Assembly: GCA_002696485.1 (NCBI GenBank)
Contig: NZTP01000053.1
Coordinates: 1-58,420, forward strand
DNA: 58,420 nt
Direction: 5' to 3'
Source: Altibacter sp.
GTDB taxonomy: Bacteria; Bacteroidota; Bacteroidia; Flavobacteriales; Flavobacteriaceae
The position numbers and the translations under genes are program-made. The notes beneath the pieces were generated by a model, which worked only from the letters and a program-made list of their open reading frames with translations, ran no database searches and was not told the origin of the DNA. Positions 7,039 to 16,021 of the stretch are shown here, piece after piece (the first letter of the stretch is position 1; the number at the start of each line of letters is the position of its first letter).

Positions 7039-8664
7039 TTACATATGTTTTCTCAAATCTTCAGCACCATCGTCTATCGCTTCTGCTTTCTTACGAATAG
7101 CATTCATATAGCGGTTCAGTTCTTTTCGAACTACCGGAGTTAACAAGACAACCCCAATGATGTTTGGCACTACCATGGCAAAGATCATCGCATCTGAAAA
7201 GTCGATCACGGCTCCCAAACTAATAGAGGCACCAACCACCACAAAGAACAAGAACAAAACTTTATACACAAGGTCGGTAACACGCCCTCTTCCGAAGAGA
7301 TACTTCCAGCCCTGCATGCCATAATACGACCATGAGATCATAGTCGAGAACGCGAATAATATTACCGCGACGGTAAGTATGATCGAGAAATGCGGTATAA
7401 CACTGTCAAAGGCAACAGCAGTTATTTCCACACCCTCATTGATAGGCGTTCCATATTCCATAAAGCCCCCGTCAAAGTTGGTGATAATGATGACCAACGC
7501 TGTCATGGTACAAATCACAACCGTGTCTACAAACGGCTCTAACAACGCCACAATACCTTCACTGGCAGGATATTTTGTTCTTACCGCAGAGTGCGCAATC
7601 GCAGCCGATCCAACCCCGGCCTCGTTAGAGAACGCACCACGACGTATCCCCTGAATCATCACCCCAATTAGACCCCCTGCAATTCCGAGCCCGGAAAAGG
7701 CTCCCGTGAAGATCAGGCTAAACGCATCATCGATAAGTGTAAAATTAGCACCCAAAATAATGAGGGCTGCCAATACGTAGATCCCGGCCATGAAAGGAAC
7801 AACCTTTTCGGTTACTTTTGCGATTCGTTTGATACCGCCTATGATTACAACAGCTACCAGAATTGCCATAACAATTCCAAAATACATCCCGCCATTGGCA
7901 TTCTCTATTTCGAACAATTTGATGAACTGTGCCGCTGCCTGATTGGCTTGAAACATGTTCCCTCCTCCAAACGATCCACCAATCACGAAGATAGCAAACA
8001 GGATTGCGAGAATTTTACCTAACATTCCGGCTCCTTTCTCACGAAGGCCTTTTGTTAGGTAATACATAGGCCCTCCATAAACCGTTCCGTCCGGTCCTAC
8101 ATCACGGTATTTTACCCCTAGGGTACATTCGGCAAACTTAGAAGCCATCCCCAGTAAACCTGCGAGAATCATCCAAAAGGTTGCTCCGGGTCCTCCAATT
8201 GATAAAGCCACAGCAACTCCGGCAATATTACCAAGTCCTACCGTTGCAGATAGGGCTGCTGTCAAGGCCTGAAAGTGGGAAACCTCACCGTCGGCACTAT
8301 CGTCGCGAATGGTTTCAATGATATTCTCTCCTTCATTTTCGGTCACATCGCCATAGAGCGTATCTACACCGTGTTTTTCGATGTCCTCGTATTTTCCTCG
8401 AACAACTTTGATCGCCGTACCAAATCCGGTAAAATTGATCAGTTTGAAATAGATAGTAAAATAGACCGCACCCCCAATAAGTACAATAAGCACCCATGGA
8501 ATCTTGAATTCTTCAGAAAAAGGTATTTCGTAGAAAATCCCTTGTACGAACCAACCTGTATAATCTCGAAAAGTAGCATCTATCTTTTCGGAGGTACTTG
8601 GTTCTTGAGCAAAGGATAAAAGTGGGGTTAGTATTGTAAAAAGGGAAAGAAGAAGTTTCTTCAT
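7039..8664 (-). CDS. AGCS-family Na+/alanine (amino acid) symporter
   Basis: Inner-membrane sodium-coupled amino acid carrier with about ten to eleven membrane segments. Family motifs include LSATVGLGNIAGVAVALSIG and GAFSNEAGVGSAAIAHSA. Two additions are visible: an N-terminal cleavable-looking signal (MKKLLLSLFTILTPLLSFAQ), and an acidic loop of about 45 residues between the first membrane segment and the core (KYEDIEKHGVDTLYGDVTEN). Both make the protein (541 aa) longer than the usual 450-480. Substrate specificity (Ala, Gly) is inferred from the family only. Confidence 0.9.
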   Translation of the reverse strand: MKKLLLSLFTILTPLLSFAQEPSTSEKIDATFRDYTGWFVQGIFYEIPFSEEFKIPWVLIVLIGGAVYFTIYFKLINFTGFGTAIKVVRGKYEDIEKHGVDTLYGDVTENEGENIIETIRDDSADGEVSHFQALTAALSATVGLGNIAGVAVALSIGGPGATFWMILAGLLGMASKFAECTLGVKYRDVGPDGTVYGGPMYYLTKGLREKGAGMLGKILAILFAIFVIGGSFGGGNMFQANQAAAQFIKLFEIENANGGMYFGIVMAILVAVVIIGGIKRIAKVTEKVVPFMAGIYVLAALIILGANFTLIDDAFSLIFTGAFSGLGIAGGLIGVMIQGIRRGAFSNEAGVGSAAIAHSAVRTKYPASEGIVALLEPFVDTVVICTMTALVIIITNFDGGFMEYGTPINEGVEITAVAFDSVIPHFSIILTVAVILFAFSTMISWSYYGMQGWKYLFGRGRVTDLVYKVLFLFFVVVGASISLGAVIDFSDAMIFAMVVPNIIGVVLLTPVVRKELNRYMNAIRKKAEAIDDGAEDLRKHM

Positions 8665-8758
8665 AATGGGTTTTTTAGTGAGACTATTTTTAAGCTAAGC
8701 AAGATGCTAAAAAAAAACACGAATTCAAATTTTTGGGTGGATAATTGTTAACGAAATC

Positions 8759-9769
8759 TTAAACGTTATATAATTGTTTTAAATTATCTATTTGGTTGGG
8801 CCTACCAATGAGGATGAGCTTGGAATTCTTTTTAATGATGAGTGAGGGTTCCGGGTTCACTATATATTCCCCTTGGGGCGATTTGTACCCTATTATCGAG
8901 CAGCCTGTTTTTTTGCGTACATCCAGTTCGCTAATGGATTGTTCCACCCCGTCGGGGCACATTTTTTCGAAGGGGATTTGCTCAACATTCATACTGTCTT
9001 GTTCTCCTGAAACAGATAAGTTATCGAGAAACTCGATTAAATCCGGTACAACTACTAAGGATGCCATGTGATCGCCTCCAATGCGATCGGGCATAATGAT
9101 GTTATCGGCTCCCGCCAATTTCAATTTCTTGTAGCTTGTTTCTTCAGTCGCACGACTTATGATCTTTAGTCTGTGATTCATTTGGCGCGCAGACAAGACA
9201 ATAAAAAGATTATCGGCATCACCGGGAAGCGCACAGATAAGCGTTTTGGCCCGTTCGACACCGGCACGGATCAAGACCTCGTCTTCAATAGCATTGCCAT
9301 TTACAAACAAGTATTCCTCATCTCTGTGCCGTTCGACGATACCTTCATCCCACTCTATAACAACAAACTGTTGATCATAGGCTAATAATTTTTGCGCAGC
9401 CTGTTTTCCGTTTCTTCCAAAACCACAAATGATCACGTGATCACGTAATGCTTTAATTTGTTTCTCCACTTTTTTCTGTCTTAAATTACCAATGTTGTTC
9501 TTACTGAGAATGTATTCAGAAATAACCGTAATCGCATAACCAACAATAAAGATACTTGAAATTATAAGGGCTGAAGTAAAAATCTTTTCGGCCGGACTTA
9601 GGGGGTGTAATTCACCAAACCCTACCGTAGTAATGGTGATGATGGTCATATACATGGCATCGATCCATTCGTAATTGAAGAAGAACCGAAAGCCAAAGAT
9701 CCCCGCAAACACCACCGTGATGAGCAGTACCAATGCCCCCGCTATCTTAGATTGAAATAACTTTATCAT
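8759..9769 (-). CDS. MthK-like K+ channel with RCK (TrkA) domains
   Basis: Two membrane segments flank a pore loop with the K+ selectivity filter TITTVGFGE. A TrkA-N Rossmann domain follows (VIICGFGRNGKQAAQKL, acidic residue in VVIEWDE), then a TrkA-C domain (about 250-336, ending KLILIGRPNQIDNLKQL). This order is that of ligand-gated channels such as MthK and Kch. The start codon overlaps the stop of the PspC gene by 4 bp, so the two are translationally coupled. Confidence 0.9.
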   Translation of the reverse strand: MIKLFQSKIAGALVLLITVVFAGIFGFRFFFNYEWIDAMYMTIITITTVGFGELHPLSPAEKIFTSALIISSIFIVGYAITVISEYILSKNNIGNLRQKKVEKQIKALRDHVIICGFGRNGKQAAQKLLAYDQQFVVIEWDEGIVERHRDEEYLFVNGNAIEDEVLIRAGVERAKTLICALPGDADNLFIVLSARQMNHRLKIISRATEETSYKKLKLAGADNIIMPDRIGGDHMASLVVVPDLIEFLDNLSVSGEQDSMNVEQIPFEKMCPDGVEQSISELDVRKKTGCSIIGYKSPQGEYIVNPEPSLIIKKNSKLILIGRPNQIDNLKQLYNV

Positions 9770-9996
9770 AGATCAAACACCGATGTTCGTTTGGTAAATA
9801 ACAAATCTTTCAGTTTCAGTAAGAACGCAATGGTAAGGTAGATGGCAAACCCTACTCCCATGGTGGCAAAAGAAACATAGATAAAGAAGAGCCGCACACT
9901 TTTAGCACGCATTCCCAAGCGGTCGGCTAGTCGGGAACATACATAGAACCCTCGCTTTTCAAAATAATGTCTAATTCTGTACACCAGTTGTAACAT
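9766..9996 (-). CDS. PspC domain small membrane protein
   Basis: 76 residues. The pattern FEKRGFYVCSRLADRLGMRAKSVRLFFIYVSF followed by a hydrophobic helix (MGVGFAIYLTIAFLLKL) is the PspC domain, found in phage-shock and envelope-stress systems. It is shorter than many PspC proteins. It is coupled to the K+ channel gene downstream; a link between membrane stress and K+ flux is an inference from this coupling. Confidence 0.82.
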   Translation of the reverse strand: MLQLVYRIRHYFEKRGFYVCSRLADRLGMRAKSVRLFFIYVSFATMGVGFAIYLTIAFLLKLKDLLFTKRTSVFDL

Positions 9997-10027
9997 GTAT
10001 GCAAATTACAATTTTTACCGAATACTA

Positions 10028-11302
10028 TTAGGTTCTTTTTAACATTGCGTTGCCTATTTCGCAGTTCAAACAACGACGCGTATCGCAATAGAATTCCTTA
10101 AGCTGAAGCAGCGCCTGACTCTCAAATGCAGAAGTAGCAGTCACGCCCAGTTCTTGAAATTTTTTTATCGTGGAGTTTGCTTCAGGAGGGAGTGCCAAGG
10201 CCCATTGTAGGGTTTCTTCGGAAGCGTGATTCCCTAAAGATCGAAAGTAAGCAAACCGCATAGGAAGCACCGTATTCAGGACTAAAAGGTCAATAAATTT
10301 TCCGGTTAGCTGTGTATTCCGCTCTTTGGAACGCGAGGTAAATGTATAATGTGTTTTCCAGAATTCGCTTGTTTCAACAGTAAACAGTCGGTATAGATCG
10401 GGCATCTCTCGAACCGTGATTACTTTCGAAAACAAGTGGCTGTGGGTTACGTACAAAGCGGCTACCTGTGCCAAACGAATGGTTGGAAAATTAGAAGGTC
10501 GTAATCTGAAGAATTTAGGAGGAATGATCCCATCACCCGACAGATGATATTTATGTTTAATGTACCGGTGTGTACCTTGTAGCTCTTTAAAATAAGGGGC
10601 CTCAGCAACGATATCGAGCAAACCGGCCTGACCCAGCAACAAAGCTTCCAGCGATACTAAGTGATCGCTGCATTTTTGAACTAAAGAGAACGAGACGGAC
10701 TGTGCAATACTCAAAAAAGCGGGACCATTTACTTTCAATCCAAAGTTCTTGCACAACATTTCAAATAACAGAGCTTCCCAATGGTTGTTCAATTGTGAGG
10801 CCCGCGTTGCTAAAAAGCGCGCCTTTTTCTCCAAGCGCTCAACATAAAGACGTTCCAACCAATGCGCATAGGTAAAGGTGTCGATGGGAGGCATCGACTG
10901 TTCGCAAGGAATCCATTTTGTCTCGGCCGAAAAAAGTTTTTCGTAAGTCCTCAGTATCTGCTTTGGAATGCGGTTCTTTAATTCCAGTGTGGGAATGCAG
11001 GTAGTGTCTTTTCGCAATACTTCGGAAGTGTGTTCCCATACAACATGGAGGATCACCGAATCGTAAGCTGTGTCTGTATGGTGTTGATGCAAATACCATT
11101 GTGATGACGCTATATGAAGCTCCACATTCCCTGCCCACAACTGACCCTCGATCACGATCTGCGCATTGAAAAAATCGGGACCCGAATCGTGGTTATGGCT
11201 CCCCGGTGCTATAATTTGTAACGACTGACCTTGGGCGGTCTTCAAATTGTGGTTGTCAAATTTCTGAAACTGCCACACATAATGCAGGAATTCTTCTTTC
11301 AT
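10028..11302 (-). CDS. DUF2851 family protein
   Basis: Cytosolic protein of unknown biochemical role, typical of Bacteroidota. The N-terminal half has the signature GSHNHDSGPDFFNAQIVI and WAGNVELHIASSQW, then HTDTAYDSVILHVVW. The C-terminus has a small Cys cluster (CDTRRCLNCEIG) that could bind metal. Length 424 is normal for the family. No signal peptide and no obvious partners; PspC lies downstream on the same strand. Confidence 0.82.
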   Translation of the reverse strand: MKEEFLHYVWQFQKFDNHNLKTAQGQSLQIIAPGSHNHDSGPDFFNAQIVIEGQLWAGNVELHIASSQWYLHQHHTDTAYDSVILHVVWEHTSEVLRKDTTCIPTLELKNRIPKQILRTYEKLFSAETKWIPCEQSMPPIDTFTYAHWLERLYVERLEKKARFLATRASQLNNHWEALLFEMLCKNFGLKVNGPAFLSIAQSVSFSLVQKCSDHLVSLEALLLGQAGLLDIVAEAPYFKELQGTHRYIKHKYHLSGDGIIPPKFFRLRPSNFPTIRLAQVAALYVTHSHLFSKVITVREMPDLYRLFTVETSEFWKTHYTFTSRSKERNTQLTGKFIDLLVLNTVLPMRFAYFRSLGNHASEETLQWALALPPEANSTIKKFQELGVTATSAFESQALLQLKEFYCDTRRCLNCEIGNAMLKRT

Positions 11303-11341
11303 GAATCCGGAATTAAGGTGGGGAGTTGAAGTAAGAGTATA

Positions 11342-11701
11342 TTATTTTTCTTCGGTAGGAGCCGAAGATGTCTGTGAATCTTCAGAGATCGTATCGGAAA
11401 AGAGGATTCGATTCCATTTGTACAATCTGCGTTTCAAAATGATAAAACGAACGATCCCAATAGTCAAGAAAACCACACACACAACAAGCGCAACATAACC
11501 CAACCAGTGGATGCTCTCAAAATCTTTTAATTGCAAGAGCGCCAATCCACCCAACAACAGGTACAACGATGCTCTTATATATGCCAATAAGGTACGTTCG
11601 TTAGCAAGTTTTGTTCGCTCAAGCGCAAGAATTTCCCGGGTATTTACCGGTACCGGTTTGGTACGCAAAAACCGAAACAATCGCTGTGCTTGTGTTTTCA
11701 T
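11342..11701 (-). CDS. DUF202 (YidH-like) membrane protein
   Basis: 119 residues with the DUF202 signature LALERTKLANERTLLAYIRASLYLLLGG, then three membrane helices (YLLLGGLALLQL, WLGYVALVVCVVFLTIGIVRFII) and a Ser/Thr/Glu-rich tail. Function unknown. It ends 40 bp before the DUF2851 start on the same strand. Confidence 0.82.
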   Translation of the reverse strand: MKTQAQRLFRFLRTKPVPVNTREILALERTKLANERTLLAYIRASLYLLLGGLALLQLKDFESIHWLGYVALVVCVVFLTIGIVRFIILKRRLYKWNRILFSDTISEDSQTSSAPTEEK

Positions 11702-11718
11702 TCCCCTAAAAATAAAAA

Positions 11719-11741
11719 ATCCTGCTTAGAAAAGCAGGATT
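11719..11741. terminator. Terminator between cysteine synthase and DUF202 genes
   Basis: AATCCTGCTT/AAGCAGGATT with a 4-nt loop, followed on the minus strand by a T-rich tract. It lies just past the cysteine synthase stop codon. Confidence 0.8.
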
Positions 11742-11765
11742 CTGTTTTATAAAATTCATGAATGC

Positions 11766-12746
11766 TTACTCGAGGTATCCCATCTTTTTCATCCAATCAT
11801 TGTTGAACATCTTTCCCACATACCTGCTCCCGTGGTCGTGAAAAAGCACAACTACCACATCGTTCTTGGTAAAATGTTCTTTCAATTGCAACACACCCTT
11901 CATCGCCGCTCCGGCCGAATTTCCTAAGAACATCCCTTCTTCACGCGCCAGTTTTTGAGTATAGACCGCTGCATCCTTATCGGTTACCTTCGTAAACCCA
12001 TCGATAATGTCAAAATTCACATTCTTTGGTAGGATGTCTTCCCCGATGCCTTCTGTGACATACGGGTAGATCTCATTCTCGTCGAAGATTCCTGTCTCGT
12101 GGTATTTCTTAAAGACACTACCGTAGGTATCGATTCCCCACACTTTAATGTTTGGATTTTGTTCTTTTAGATATTTTCCTACTCCGCTAATGGTACCTCC
12201 GGTACCTACCCCAACTACAAAATGTGTGATCTTTCCGTTAGTTTGTCGCCAGATCTCCGGTCCGGTACTTTCGTAATGGGCTTTGGTATTGCTAAGATTG
12301 TCATACTGATTCACGTACCAGCTGTTGGGCGTTTCATCAGCAAGTCGTTTGGAAGTAGAATAATAAGAGCGGGGATCTGTAGGTGCCACATCGGTAGGGC
12401 AAACTATAACTTCGCTACCTACGGCACGCAGGATATCCATCTTTTCCTTGCTTTGTTTATCGCTCATCACGCAAACCATTTTATAGCCTTTTACAATAGC
12501 AGCCAAAGCTAGTCCCATGCCTGTATTCCCGCTGGTGCCCTCAATGATGGTCCCTCCGGGTTTGAGTCGGCCGTCGGCTTCAGCGTCCTCGATCATCTTC
12601 ACAGCCATGCGATCCTTGACCGAATTGCCCGGGTTGAAGGTCTCGTATTTGGCCAGCACCAGAGCCGGGATCTCCTCGGCAAGTTTGTTGATCTTTACCA
12701 AGGGGGTATTCCCAATGGTCTCTAATATATTCTTTGCGTATTCCAT
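11766..12746 (-). CDS. cysM: PLP-dependent cysteine synthase
   Basis: Fold-type II PLP enzyme that makes cysteine from O-acetylserine (or a close beta-replacement). Visible motifs are the PLP lysine in NPGNSVKDRMA, the substrate loop EGTSGNTGMGLA and the phosphate-binding loop GVGTGGTISG. The 326 residues run from MEYAKNILETIGNTPLVKI; an in-frame ATG at 12800 lies at the promoter box itself and is rejected. The C-terminal extension HDHGSRYVGKMFNNDWM resembles the catalytic domain of cystathionine beta-synthase-type proteins, so CBS-like activity is an alternative. Confidence 0.9.
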   Translation of the reverse strand: MEYAKNILETIGNTPLVKINKLAEEIPALVLAKYETFNPGNSVKDRMAVKMIEDAEADGRLKPGGTIIEGTSGNTGMGLALAAIVKGYKMVCVMSDKQSKEKMDILRAVGSEVIVCPTDVAPTDPRSYYSTSKRLADETPNSWYVNQYDNLSNTKAHYESTGPEIWRQTNGKITHFVVGVGTGGTISGVGKYLKEQNPNIKVWGIDTYGSVFKKYHETGIFDENEIYPYVTEGIGEDILPKNVNFDIIDGFTKVTDKDAAVYTQKLAREEGMFLGNSAGAAMKGVLQLKEHFTKNDVVVVLFHDHGSRYVGKMFNNDWMKKMGYLE

Positions 12747-12797
12747 TTTATTTTCTTGATAAGAGCCACTTTTTACTCCTTTTGGAGATTGCGGCTG

Positions 12798-12828
12798 CAA
12801 AGGTATGATTTAGGCAGTAACGCTGCAA
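12798..12828 (-). promoter_or_regulatory. Cysteine synthase promoter
   Basis: Minus-strand TTG (12826-12828), 20-bp spacer, TACCTTTG (12798-12805). The start would be near 12794, giving a leader of about 48 nt. Confidence 0.75.
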
Positions 12829-12836
12829 GCATTTGC

Positions 12837-12954
12837 GTTAGGGATTGAAGCGTCATCCTCGAGGTGTCTGCCGGCGGCAGTGCACTGAGAGATACAGCGG
12901 AAAGCCCGGGCCTTGAGCATGGCGTTGTGCGACATGCGAATGAGGCAACGCCCC
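12837..12954 (+). repeat. Dispersed structured repeat, copy 1
   Basis: Starts GTTAGGGATTGAAG, contains GATACAGCGGAAAGCCCG (12891-12908) and ends GGCAACGCCCC, with GC-rich inverted repeats between. Related copies are at 43786-43895 (minus) and 52416-52514 (plus). The GTTAGGGA end is 8 bp from the TTG of the cysteine synthase promoter; the other end stops 1 bp before the stop codon of the ABC permease gene. Non-coding. Confidence 0.7.
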
Positions 12955-12955
12955 A

Positions 12956-14191
12956 CTATTCAAAACGGATCGCCTTTACCGGCGAAATCTTTGCGATAAT
13001 GTAGGACGGGATAAGGAGCATAAACAAACACAATACAAAGGTCCCGGCGTTTAGCGCAAGTATGTATCCCAGATCCAAATAAACCGGAGCTTCGGTAACG
13101 TAATAGGTGTCAGGATCTAAGGGGAATAGTTTGAACTGTTGTTGGGTGAACAACAATCCTAAGCCAATCAAGTTCCCCCAAAAAAGTCCTACGCCAATGA
13201 GGTACATAGCGTTATAGATAAAGACCTTGCGGATGCTCCAATCACTGCTGCCCAGCGCTTTCAAGATACCTATCATTTGTGTTCGTTCCAGAATTAAGAC
13301 CAGCAAGGCCGTGATCATATTGATCCCCGCCACCAGGATCATAATCCCTATAATGAGAGCGATGTTAAAATCGAACAGGTCGAGCCACTCAAAGATAGAA
13401 CCGTACTTATCACGTATGGTCTGGGTGTCCAACGTACTGGACGTTTGATTGTATACGGCGTTTCCAACAGGAATTATGTTATCAAAGTCCTCAACAAATA
13501 CCTCAAATGCCCCTATCTGGTCATCTTCCCATTTATTAAGGCGTTGTATGTGGCGTATATCTGCCATGACGAATTGTTCGTCGAATTGCTGAAATCCACT
13601 GTTGTAGATCCCCACGATATCGAACCCTCTGCTACGAGGTGCCTTGGAGGTGTCGTCGTTGAGGAAAAAAGTAACGATCTTATCTCCTAACTGTAATTGA
13701 AGTCGATTTGCCAAGTATTCCGAGATCATTACTTCGGCGTTCAATCCATTCGAATAATTTGGCAGTCTTCCCTCCTGCAAAAAATCTGTAAAGTATTTCC
13801 AATTATAGTCGGGCCCCACCCCTTTAACCACCACGCCTTCGAAATCGGTTTCGGTGCGGATCACACCGCCTTTGGATGCTGTCACCTGAATATGGTCAAT
13901 CCCTTCGACGCCGGTGAAATTAGGGTAGAAATCTTGATTCTTCGAGATAGGAATCTGCGAATCGTTGGACATGTTGGTGTCGAAGTTGGTTATGATGATA
14001 TCACCATTGAAAGCAGACACCTTTTCACGGATCTTTTTTTGAAGTCCGACACCCGTGGCAATGGAAATCAACATCATTACAATTCCTAATGCGATCGCCG
14101 TAATAGCAATTTTTATTATTGGTGCCGAAATACTACTTTTATAGTCTTTGGCTGCAATGATGCGCCGAGCGATAAAGAATTCGAAATTCAC
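12956..14191 (-). CDS. LolC/LolE-like ABC transporter permease (FtsX domain)
   Basis: 411 residues: an N-terminal membrane helix (IIKIAITAIALGIVMMLISIATG), a periplasmic MacB-PCD-like domain (about 50-250), then three helices, with the FtsX-type segment ILERTQMIGILKALGSSDWSIRKVF between the first two. This topology is that of LolC/E, which extract lipoproteins from the inner membrane, but MacB-type exporters are an alternative and no ATPase gene adjoins. The start is GTG (14189-14191). Only 9 bp separate it from the divergent start codon of the NamZ-like gene. Confidence 0.85.
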   Translation of the reverse strand: MNFEFFIARRIIAAKDYKSSISAPIIKIAITAIALGIVMMLISIATGVGLQKKIREKVSAFNGDIIITNFDTNMSNDSQIPISKNQDFYPNFTGVEGIDHIQVTASKGGVIRTETDFEGVVVKGVGPDYNWKYFTDFLQEGRLPNYSNGLNAEVMISEYLANRLQLQLGDKIVTFFLNDDTSKAPRSRGFDIVGIYNSGFQQFDEQFVMADIRHIQRLNKWEDDQIGAFEVFVEDFDNIIPVGNAVYNQTSSTLDTQTIRDKYGSIFEWLDLFDFNIALIIGIMILVAGINMITALLVLILERTQMIGILKALGSSDWSIRKVFIYNAMYLIGVGLFWGNLIGLGLLFTQQQFKLFPLDPDTYYVTEAPVYLDLGYILALNAGTFVLCLFMLLIPSYIIAKISPVKAIRFE

Positions 14192-14200
14192 AGGAATACT

Positions 14201-15499
14201 ATGCGATTAACTTTTTTCAAAAATACATTTTTCTTATGGCTTCTGGTTTCTTTTTCCTGCGGAAGTCAGAATACCGAAGAAAAGCCGAATGCTTCGGGCG
14301 ACCCGGTCCAAAACGGGAAAGAAGACATTATAATCCACGATACGGTAAAAGTATCTGATTTTTCTGCCAATACAGTGATCGTGGGCGCCGATAACCCGGA
14401 AGCTTATCTTACGCTTTTATCGGGTAAAAAAATAGGCATCGTCGCGAACCAAACCTCTAACCTCTATACACATTCATCACTTAAAAATCTACCCGATCCT
14501 GACAAAGGGCTCCATTTGGTAGATTTTTTAACCTACCATAAGATCGATATACAAAAGGTATTTGCGCCCGAGCATGGGTTTCGCGGAACTGCGGATGCCG
14601 GGGAATTGGTAAAGGATGGTGTCGACCAGCGCACCGGAATTCCCATCATTTCCTTATATGGTGCAAATAAAAAACCATCACAAAAGCAGCTAGAGGGGAT
14701 TGAGCTTATGGTGTTTGATATCCAAGATGTAGGTGCACGTTTTTATACCTATATTTCGACACTTCATTACGTAATGGAAGCCTGTGCCGAAGCCAATATT
14801 CCCTTGATAGTTCTCGACAGACCCAATCCTAATGGTCATTATATCGACGGTCCCATTCTTGAGAAAGAACATGCAAGCTTTGTGGGCATGCACCCGGTAC
14901 CGGTGGTGCACGGCATGACCATAGGTGAATATGCGCAAATGATCAACGGAGAAGGCTGGCTGTCTAATAATTTACAATGTAGGATAACGGTCATTCCGAT
15001 GCGCAATTATACCCATGAAACCGCGTATTCACTACCTGTAAAACCTTCTCCAAACCTGCCTAACGACACAGCCATTAACCTGTATCCCAGTCTATGTTTC
15101 TTTGAAGGAACGCCTTTAAGTGCAGGCAGAGGAACTAGTATGCAATTTCAAGTATTTGGAGCCCCCGAGCTTCCAAGTACGTATTTTCCGTTTCAGTTCA
15201 CGCCACAACCCAATGAGGGAGCGAAACATCCTAAATTCGAAGGACAGGTTTGCAACGGAGTTGACCTTCGGAAGCATCCAAGAGTCGACAAACTCAATTT
15301 AGAATGGTTGATAGAGGCATATGCTGCCTATGGAAACAAAAAAGAATTTTTTACAGATTTTTTCACCAAACTAGCGGGAACTAAAAAACTTCAGCGACAG
15401 ATCGAACAAGGATATACGTATTCTGAAATTCGCGCAACTTGGCTGGACCCTTTAGCAGCTTATGACAAAATGCGACAAAAATACATGCGCTATCCTTGA
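14201..15499 (+). CDS. namZ: NamZ-like exo-beta-N-acetylmuramidase (DUF1343) lipoprotein
   Basis: DUF1343 proteins include NamZ, which removes terminal N-acetylmuramic acid from peptidoglycan fragments and serves cell-wall recycling. Signs: lipobox LVSFSC after a hydrophobic signal (Cys about residue 20), then GKKIGIVANQTSN, the motif FAPEHGFRG, and LDRPNPNGHYIDGPILE, all family hallmarks. The mature protein is a probable outer-membrane lipoprotein of normal length (432 aa). The gene is divergent from the LolC/E-like permease with almost no spacer. Confidence 0.85.
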   Translation: MRLTFFKNTFFLWLLVSFSCGSQNTEEKPNASGDPVQNGKEDIIIHDTVKVSDFSANTVIVGADNPEAYLTLLSGKKIGIVANQTSNLYTHSSLKNLPDPDKGLHLVDFLTYHKIDIQKVFAPEHGFRGTADAGELVKDGVDQRTGIPIISLYGANKKPSQKQLEGIELMVFDIQDVGARFYTYISTLHYVMEACAEANIPLIVLDRPNPNGHYIDGPILEKEHASFVGMHPVPVVHGMTIGEYAQMINGEGWLSNNLQCRITVIPMRNYTHETAYSLPVKPSPNLPNDTAINLYPSLCFFEGTPLSAGRGTSMQFQVFGAPELPSTYFPFQFTPQPNEGAKHPKFEGQVCNGVDLRKHPRVDKLNLEWLIEAYAAYGNKKEFFTDFFTKLAGTKKLQRQIEQGYTYSEIRATWLDPLAAYDKMRQKYMRYP

Positions 15500-15502
15500 T
15501 CC

Positions 15503-15994
15503 CTAAGGAAGTCGTTTTTTCATTTCCTCAACGATATTAAAAGCTGCAGGACAAATCGCTACATTTTTCAAGGTAAGATTGGATATTTGCTGAAATTTCT
15601 TCCGGTCGGTATGAGGAAACTCTCTACAAGCCTTGGGACGCACCTCATAAATACTACAATAATTATCTGCTCCTAAGAAGGTGCAGGGAACTTGTTGCAA
15701 TACATAATCGTCCTCTTCATCCACCCGCAGATAGGTTTCAATGAAGTGTTGTGGTTTCATTCGGAAGTGTTTGGCGATACGCTCAATATCCTTAGGAGTG
15801 AACAGCGGTCCCGTGGTCTTACAACAATTTGCACACTGCAAACAATCGGTGCGTTCAAATTCGGCTTCGTGAAGTGAAACCATAAGCTCATCCAACTTTT
15901 TGGGCGGTTTTTTCTTCAGTTTAGTGAAGAATTTTTTGTTCTCGTTATGCGTATCTTTGGCGCGTTGCGGGAGTTGTTTTAGGATATCTTCCAT
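15503..15994 (-). CDS. YkgJ family cysteine cluster protein
   Basis: 163 residues with the zinc or iron-sulfur cluster pattern CLQCANCCKTTGP, then CTFLGADNYCSIYEVRPKACREFP and a last Cys in AICPAAF. This eight-Cys arrangement defines the YkgJ (CxxCxxCC) family, whose function is unknown. The gene converges with namZ, stop codons 3 bp apart, and is divergent from the methyltransferase with a 27-bp gap. Confidence 0.88.
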   Translation of the reverse strand: MEDILKQLPQRAKDTHNENKKFFTKLKKKPPKKLDELMVSLHEAEFERTDCLQCANCCKTTGPLFTPKDIERIAKHFRMKPQHFIETYLRVDEEDDYVLQQVPCTFLGADNYCSIYEVRPKACREFPHTDRKKFQQISNLTLKNVAICPAAFNIVEEMKKRLP

Positions 15995-16021
15995 AGCGGT
16001 TCAAAAATACAACAATCTAAC

